Origin: Coriobacteriia bacterium
GTDB lineage: Bacteria; Actinomycetota; Coriobacteriia; Coriobacteriales; QAMH01
Length of the DNA: 64,000 nt
Assembly (NCBI GenBank): GCA_003149935.1
Contig: QAMH01000006.1
Coordinates: forward strand, 546,121 to 610,120
Direction of reading: 5' to 3'
Position 1 is the first letter of the stretch. Every line of letters starts with the position of its first letter. The notes under the pieces were generated by a model. That model was not told the origin of the DNA. It did not search any database and saw nothing but the letters and a program-made list of their open reading frames with translations. The translations under genes and the position numbers were made by a program. Shown piece after piece: positions 59,176 through 64,000 of this stretch.

Positions 59176-61311
59176 TCAGCGCCTGCGGTGCTTGCCGGAG
59201 TTCTTGCGGGTGCCCATAGTCGACCCGCGTCGTGAGGTCGCCTTGAGGCGCGCGAGCGCATCGTCTTCATCGGTGCTCTCGACCTTGGCACGCAAGCTCA
59301 CCGCCTGATCGCGCAGATGGGCCGCCGTCTCGAAGTCAAGGGCTTCGGAGGCCTCGGCCATCTGCTCCTCGAGCGAGTCGATCATGCGCAGCACCTCGTC
59401 ACGTCCGAGCAGCGCGATATCATCGGCAAGCGCCTTGCTCGTCGAAATCTCCTGGGCGCTCTTGCCCTCGGAGAGCTCGTCCATGATGGATGATATGGCC
59501 TTGCGGATGGTCTTGGGCTCGATACCATGCTCCTCGTTGTAAGCCATCTGGATATGACGCCTACGAGCCGTCTCGTCGATGGCGATACGCATCGAATCCG
59601 TCACGTTATCCGCATACATGATGACGCGTCCGCTTACGTTGCGTGCGGCGCGGCCGATGGTCTGGATGAGGCTTCGCTTATTGCGCAGGAAGCCCTCCTT
59701 GTCCGCATCGAGAATCGCGATGAGGCTCACTTCGGGTAGGTCGAGGCCCTCACGCAAAAGGTTGATGCCAACGAGCACGTCGAAGCTGCCCATACGCAGC
59801 TCGCGCAAAATCTCGACGCGCTCAACCGTGCCGATGTCACTGTGAAGGTAATTTGCCTTCACGCCCTGATCGAGCAGGAAATCCGTAAGCTCTTCGGCCA
59901 TTTTCTTGGTGAGCGTGGTCACGAGCACGCGCTCGTCGCGCGAGACGACGTCCTGGATTTCTGCCAGCAAGTCATCGACCTGCGCCTTTGTGGGACGCAA
60001 GACAATCTCCGGATCGAGCAGGCCCGTCGGACGAATGATCTGCTCGACGGTCTGCTCGCTTACGCGCTCCTCGTAATCGCCCGGCGTGGCCGAAATGAAG
60101 ATGAACTGCGGGATGCGCTGCTCGAACTCATCGTATCGCAGTGGACGGTTGTCAAGCGCACTTGGCAGACGAAAGCCGTGCTCGACGAGCGTGACCTTGC
60201 GGCTGCGATCGCCCTCGTGCATGCCGCGCACCTGCGGCACCGTCACGTGGCTCTCGTCGATGAAGGTCAAAAAGTCGCTGCCGCCAAAGTAATCGAGCAA
60301 CGTGTAGGGTGGCTCGCCTGCTTCGCGCCCGTCGAGATGACGCGAATAATTCTCGATGCCCGTACAAAAACCCATGGTCTCGAGCATCTCGAGGTCATAC
60401 GAGGTGCGCTGCTCGAGGCGCTGCGCTTCCAGCAGCTTGCCATTCTTCTTGAGATCCTCCAAGCGCTCTCGCAACTCATCGGAAATGGATACGAGGGCCT
60501 TCTCGACACTGGGACGATTGGTCACGTAATGCGATGCAGGCCAAATGGGCGTCGAGGCATAGCTCATGACCTCTTCGCCCGTGATGCGGTCGACCTCGAC
60601 AATCTCCTCGACTTCATCGCCAAAGAACTCGAAGTGCAGCAGATTATCCATGTAAGGCGGAAACACGTCGACGCTATCACCGCGCACTCTGAACGAGCCG
60701 CGTTCGAGCTCGTAATCGTTGCGATCGTATTGCATGTCGATAAGCCGGTAGATGAACTCGTCACGATCGAGCGGTACCTCGCGGTCTACGAAAACCGCCA
60801 TCTCGGCGTAGTTCTCCGGAGATCCGATGCCATAGATGCAACTTACGGACGCGACGACAATGACGTCCTTGCGTGTGAGCAGCGCCGAAGTTGCCGCATG
60901 GCGCATCTTCTCGACTTCCTCGTTGACCGACGAGTCCTTCTCGATGTAGGTATCGGTCTGCGGAACGTATGCTTCTGGTTGGTAGTAGTCGTAGTAACTC
61001 ACGAAGTAGTTCACGGCATTGTTGGGGAAGAACTCCTTGAGCTCGCTTGCGAGCTGAGCTGCCAGCGTCTTGTTGGGTGCGAGAACGAGCGTGGGCATCT
61101 GCAAGCGCTCGATGGTCTTGGCCATCGTGAAGGTCTTGCCCGAACCGGTGACGCCAAGCAGCGTCTGGTAGCGCATGCCACTTTGTATGCCGTTGGTAAG
61201 ACGCTCGACTGCCTGCGGCTGATCGCCCGAGAGCTCATAGGGCGCGACGCACTTGAAGGGATTGCCCTGCTCGCGCCGACCGTTAATCTGTGCACTCTGC
61301 GCGCTGTCCAC
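59176..61311 (-). CDS. uvrB: Excinuclease ABC subunit B
   Basis: DNA-damage-binding helicase-like subunit of nucleotide excision repair (711 residues). It has Walker A LLGVTGSGKTFTMAKTIE, the beta-hairpin region YYDYYQPEAYVPQTDTYIEK, the DExx-like box TFIDESHVTVPQVRGMHEGD and motifs V/VI LREGLDLPEVSLIAILDADK and QTIGRAARN. A C-terminal UVR domain for UvrC contact is present (LEEQMAEASEALDFETAAHL). The start is GTG at 61311. The coaE stop lies 3 bases upstream, a conserved coaE-uvrB pairing in actinobacteria. Confidence 0.97.
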   Translation of the reverse strand: MDSAQSAQINGRREQGNPFKCVAPYELSGDQPQAVERLTNGIQSGMRYQTLLGVTGSGKTFTMAKTIERLQMPTLVLAPNKTLAAQLASELKEFFPNNAVNYFVSYYDYYQPEAYVPQTDTYIEKDSSVNEEVEKMRHAATSALLTRKDVIVVASVSCIYGIGSPENYAEMAVFVDREVPLDRDEFIYRLIDMQYDRNDYELERGSFRVRGDSVDVFPPYMDNLLHFEFFGDEVEEIVEVDRITGEEVMSYASTPIWPASHYVTNRPSVEKALVSISDELRERLEDLKKNGKLLEAQRLEQRTSYDLEMLETMGFCTGIENYSRHLDGREAGEPPYTLLDYFGGSDFLTFIDESHVTVPQVRGMHEGDRSRKVTLVEHGFRLPSALDNRPLRYDEFEQRIPQFIFISATPGDYEERVSEQTVEQIIRPTGLLDPEIVLRPTKAQVDDLLAEIQDVVSRDERVLVTTLTKKMAEELTDFLLDQGVKANYLHSDIGTVERVEILRELRMGSFDVLVGINLLREGLDLPEVSLIAILDADKEGFLRNKRSLIQTIGRAARNVSGRVIMYADNVTDSMRIAIDETARRRHIQMAYNEEHGIEPKTIRKAISSIMDELSEGKSAQEISTSKALADDIALLGRDEVLRMIDSLEEQMAEASEALDFETAAHLRDQAVSLRAKVESTDEDDALARLKATSRRGSTMGTRKNSGKHRRR

Positions 61312-61313
61312 GT

Positions 61314-61937
61314 CTAGCTCTCCTGCTTCTCGAGCATCTCCATACGCTCATCGTACCAAGCATCAGCCCAATCACCGAGTTCTTCAATCGAACATATGTT
61401 CTCACATATCGTATCGGCAATCAAGGCACGCTCGGCATCGGTTGCCTGCACACGCATGCGGGCCAACACGTCAGATGCGTCCATGCCGCGCGTGACGGCA
61501 CGTGCAAGACGCAGCTCGCTTGGTGCCGACACGGCAATGACCTCGTCGGCGAGCTGGGCAAACTCGGGCACCTCGGTGAGGAGCTGCACTTCGATGACAA
61601 GAATCTTGGCATTCGTACGTGGCACGCATTCGACATTGAGAATGTAATTGGTGGCCGCTTCGGTGATGTAGGGAAACGAAATGGCATTGAGATCATGCGT
61701 GGCTTGTTCGCTTGCAAACGCCAGCCGCGCCAAACGCGCCGGAACGACAGCTCCATCCTCATCGAGGATCTCCTCCCCAAAGCGTTCCGCGAGCTCGGCA
61801 ATGAGCATGGTGTTGCTGGAGATGAGCCTGCGATTTATCTCATCAAGATCGATGGAAACGGCTCCGCGCTCGCACAGCAACTCGACGAGCTTCGACTTTC
61901 CCGACCCGATACCGCCTGTCACCATGACCGTGTACAT
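61314..61937 (-). CDS. coaE: Dephospho-CoA kinase
   Basis: Last step of coenzyme A synthesis. The 207-residue P-loop kinase has YTVMVTGGIGSGKSKLVELL at the N-terminus and the CoaE signatures VSIDLDEINRRLI and LAFASEQATHDLNAISFPYI. The usual D-(A/T)-D motif reads SIDLDEI. The ATG at 61937 is clear; the long upstream extension is out-of-family translation across other genes. A small gene precedes it by 7 bases. Confidence 0.92.
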   Translation of the reverse strand: MYTVMVTGGIGSGKSKLVELLCERGAVSIDLDEINRRLISSNTMLIAELAERFGEEILDEDGAVVPARLARLAFASEQATHDLNAISFPYITEAATNYILNVECVPRTNAKILVIEVQLLTEVPEFAQLADEVIAVSAPSELRLARAVTRGMDASDVLARMRVQATDAERALIADTICENICSIEELGDWADAWYDERMEMLEKQES

Positions 61938-61944
61938 GATGCTC

Positions 61945-62160
61945 CTACCCCCACGGATCGGCTTCGGGCTCTTCGTACGAGCTACGCGCGAGCATGTCCA
62001 TGTAGTCGGAATACGGGTCATACCCGTCATCATCTTCGTTTTCCGAGCGCATGCCTGCACGCGAGACGGCATCGATATCGTGCTTCTGACGTTGCTGCGC
62101 CCGAAGCGCTGCCGCACGCCCTGCTGCCGACATATGCTCGAAATCCGCCACGATACGCAT
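61945..62160 (-). CDS. Small acidic protein of unknown function (71 residues)
   Basis: Not recognised. It begins MRIVADFEHMSAAGRAAALR and ends in an Asp/Glu/Tyr-rich tail (YDPYSDYMDMLARSSYEEPE). There is no membrane segment. It is packed between mnmA (13 bases) and coaE (7 bases), which supports cotranscription and reality. The longer in-frame start inside mnmA is unlikely. Confidence 0.6.
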   Translation of the reverse strand: MRIVADFEHMSAAGRAAALRAQQRQKHDIDAVSRAGMRSENEDDDGYDPYSDYMDMLARSSYEEPEADPWG

Positions 62161-62173
62161 CTTTCCGGCGCCA

Positions 62174-63280
62174 CTACCCGGTAACGATTCCGCCGCCGAG
62201 AACAAGATCGTCCGAATAGAGGACGAGGGGCTGACCTGGGCGCACGCCGCCCACGCGCTCGCTGAATGCAACAACGACTCCTTCGTCGTTGCAGATGACA
62301 TGAGCAGGGACGGGTTTGCGATCGTATGCTATGCGGACACGGCACGAGCGCTTGCCCTGCGGAGGGTCAATCGAGGTCCAGCACACATCGCGCAGCAGGC
62401 ACATCTCGGTGCCGGCCACGGCGCGGGTTGCGGCATACACACGATGACTCCTGACATCCTTGTAGACGGCGAAGAGCTCCTCATCTTCCATGGTGGACGC
62501 CGAGCTTGCGTCGTCTTCTTCGCTTACCTCGTGCGCGATGGTGTAACGGCCCAAACTCTGGTCTGGAGCAAAGCGATACTGCCCTTCGTAGCTGTCGATG
62601 ATGGAATTATCGCCCAGATAGACAATATCGCCCGTATCACGCTCCAAGCCACCTTCGCCTTCGAGCCATGCGACGAACCCCTCGTCATCGTAGAAACAGG
62701 GCTCGCCTTGTCCATCGTTGACAGGGGCAATGCGCATGAGACCGGCCTGCATCGCCATGCGTCTGACGACGCCCTTGTGCAAATCCGCCAATGGAAAGAC
62801 AAGCCGCGCAAGTTGATCCTGCGCGAGCGTGTAGAGCAAGAAGGTCTGATCCTTGGAAACGTCGAGGGGCTTGCGTAGCTGGTAAGGCAGCAGCTGGAAG
62901 CCCGCCTCGTCCTGCGTGATGCGAGCGTAATGCCCCGTTGCAACTTGCTCGCATCCAAAGGCAGTGGCCTGCTCGAAAAGTGCGTTCATCTTGAGCTCGC
63001 GCGTGCAGACAGTGCAAGGATTGGGAAAGCGGCCCTGCTCGAACTCGCACGCGGTGTAATCCTTGACCATGCGGGCGAACTCGTCGCGCATGTCAATGAC
63101 GTGATGCTCGATGCCAAGCTTCTGGGCGCAGCCTTGTGCGCGCTCGATCGCGGCAGCCCGCTGTGGGCTGTCGTGAAAGCGAAGCGTGACGCCCACCACC
63201 TCGTGAGCGTCACGCTTCAAAATCCAGGCGGCAACAGACGAATCTATGCCGCCGCTCATGCCAAGAAGAATCTTAGACAA
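62174..63280 (-). CDS. mnmA: tRNA-specific 2-thiouridylase
   Basis: Installs the 2-thio group on U34 of Lys, Glu and Gln tRNAs. The 368-residue protein has the PP-loop LLGMSGGIDSSVAAWILKR. The catalytic Cys region is RFPNPCTVCTRELKMNALF, followed by TGHYARI, LRKPLDVSKDQTFLLYTL and a second Cys in GEPCFYDDEGF. Initiation appears to be TTG at 63280 (AAGGCAAAG upstream). The NPC..C form is the actinobacterial type. It is downstream of rpsA by 12 bases. Confidence 0.9.
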   Translation of the reverse strand: MSKILLGMSGGIDSSVAAWILKRDAHEVVGVTLRFHDSPQRAAAIERAQGCAQKLGIEHHVIDMRDEFARMVKDYTACEFEQGRFPNPCTVCTRELKMNALFEQATAFGCEQVATGHYARITQDEAGFQLLPYQLRKPLDVSKDQTFLLYTLAQDQLARLVFPLADLHKGVVRRMAMQAGLMRIAPVNDGQGEPCFYDDEGFVAWLEGEGGLERDTGDIVYLGDNSIIDSYEGQYRFAPDQSLGRYTIAHEVSEEDDASSASTMEDEELFAVYKDVRSHRVYAATRAVAGTEMCLLRDVCWTSIDPPQGKRSCRVRIAYDRKPVPAHVICNDEGVVVAFSERVGGVRPGQPLVLYSDDLVLGGGIVTG

Positions 63281-63292
63281 GCTTTGCCTTTT

Positions 63293-64000
63293 CTACTCTT
63301 CCGTGGGCTCTTCGGTCACGACTTCCTCGGCCACGACCTCTTCGACCTCACCAGTAGGCTCGTCATCGGACTCGGGCTTCTCGAGCTCTGCGACCTCGAT
63401 CTCGACGCCAAGCGTCTCGGCGGCGGCCTTCATCGACAGGGAGATGCGGCGACGGTCCATGTCGATGTCCATGACCTTGACCTGGACGGGATCGCCAACA
63501 TTGGAAACCTGACTCGGGACGTCGACGTGACGGGATGCCATCTCGGAGATGTGTACCAGGCCCTCGATGCTGTCACCCAGCTCGACAAATGCGCCGAACG
63601 GCACGAGCTTGGTAACCGTACCCTCGACGATGGAGCCGACGGGATAGTTCTTGACGAGCGTGCGCCACGGATCCTCGGTGGTCTGCTTGAGACCGAGCGA
63701 GATGCGCTCGCGGCTCATGTCGACATCGAGAACCTCGACCTCGACCTCCTGGCCGACCTTGACGACCTCGGAGGGATGATTGACGTGGCTCCAGGAGAGC
63801 TCGGAGATGTGGACCAGGCCGTCGATGCCGCCCAGGTCGACGAAAGCACCGAAGTCAACGATGCTGGAGACGACGCCCTTGAGGTGCATGCCCTTGGCGA
63901 GCTTGGCAAGAACCTCGGCGCGCTCGGCCTTGCGACCCTCTTCGAGGACGACGCGACGGGAGAGCACGACGTTGTTGCGGTTGCGATCCATCTCGATGAC
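63293..64000 (-). CDS. rpsA: 30S ribosomal protein S1 (3' part; runs off the window)
   Basis: RNA-binding ribosomal protein that guides mRNA to the 30S subunit. Only the C-terminal 235 or so residues are inside the window; the frame continues past 64000. Two complete S1 OB-fold repeats are visible (GVVSSIVDFGAFVDLGGIDG, then GLVHISELSWSHV; and GTVTKLVPFGAFVELGDSIE, then GLVHISEMASRHV). A Glu-rich tail (EEVVAEEVVTEEPTEE) follows. Confidence 0.95.
   Translation of the reverse strand, partial: VIEMDRNRNNVVLSRRVVLEEGRKAERAEVLAKLAKGMHLKGVVSSIVDFGAFVDLGGIDGLVHISELSWSHVNHPSEVVKVGQEVEVEVLDVDMSRERISLGLKQTTEDPWRTLVKNYPVGSIVEGTVTKLVPFGAFVELGDSIEGLVHISEMASRHVDVPSQVSNVGDPVQVKVMDIDMDRRRISLSMKAAAETLGVEIEVAELEKPESDDEPTGEVEEVVAEEVVTEEPTEE

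Overview
The window is a GC-rich, densely coded bacterial chromosome segment without rRNA, phage or CRISPR. Gene content points to an actinobacterium of the class Coriobacteriia: menaquinone enzymes MenA/MenG, Ni-Fe hydrogenase maturation genes, the rpsP-khpA-rimM-trmD cluster, a class B sortase, DUF5648-type cell-wall repeats and frequent GTG/TTG starts. This assignment is an inference from gene content only. Most genes lie on the minus strand, so units are described in their direction of transcription.

Layout. 1-7104: ppsA and its regulator ppsR downstream of glyQ-glyS and lepB. 7175-9100: rpsP-khpA-rimM-trmD. 9223-15532: tRNA synthetases proS, aspS and hisS, two small unknown genes, and rpmB. 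15684-22105: a DNA-processing and recombination block, yraN-comM-dprA then trmFO-xerC, split by a MntA-HepT toxin-antitoxin pair and a 45-codon gene. 22320-26916: a permuted ATP-grasp enzyme convergent with gltX, then rpsB-tsf. 27304-29565: a TPP riboswitch followed by thiD-thiE-thiN. 29667-33559: an accessory stretch with an Ldh2-type dehydrogenase, sortase B, a repeat-bearing amidase and a truncated Rpn-like gene. 33579-39887: ileS-lspA-rluD, a DUF3467 gene and cca.

40102-44458 is one apparent operon in which menA and menG are enclosed by a complete ABC importer (lipoprotein binding protein, ATPase, permease). This arrangement suggests uptake of a menaquinone head-group precursor followed by prenylation and methylation. 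It is divergent from hypF-hypC-hypD (44634-48411). 48559-52401 is pheS-pheT behind a T-box leader. 52402-53135 has no gene but holds a palindromic repeat, a candidate structured RNA and direct repeats. 53136-57237 is pgk-tpiA-gpmI-secG-tRNA-Leu. 57283-64000 holds two secreted or membrane proteins of unknown role, a SurA-like lipoprotein, uvrB-coaE, mnmA and the 3' part of rpsA.

The most striking non-gene feature is the density of palindromic repeats, in several unrelated families. Two copies of one family (36-bp and 31-bp perfect arms) lie in frame inside thiN and hypF. They use the same reading frame, which is the only open forward frame, and their stem differences are compensated. hypF carries a second, unrelated palindrome with 25-bp arms. 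Another family (38426-38527 and 52470-52585) keeps a 74-bp core but has unrelated, self-complementary outer arms.
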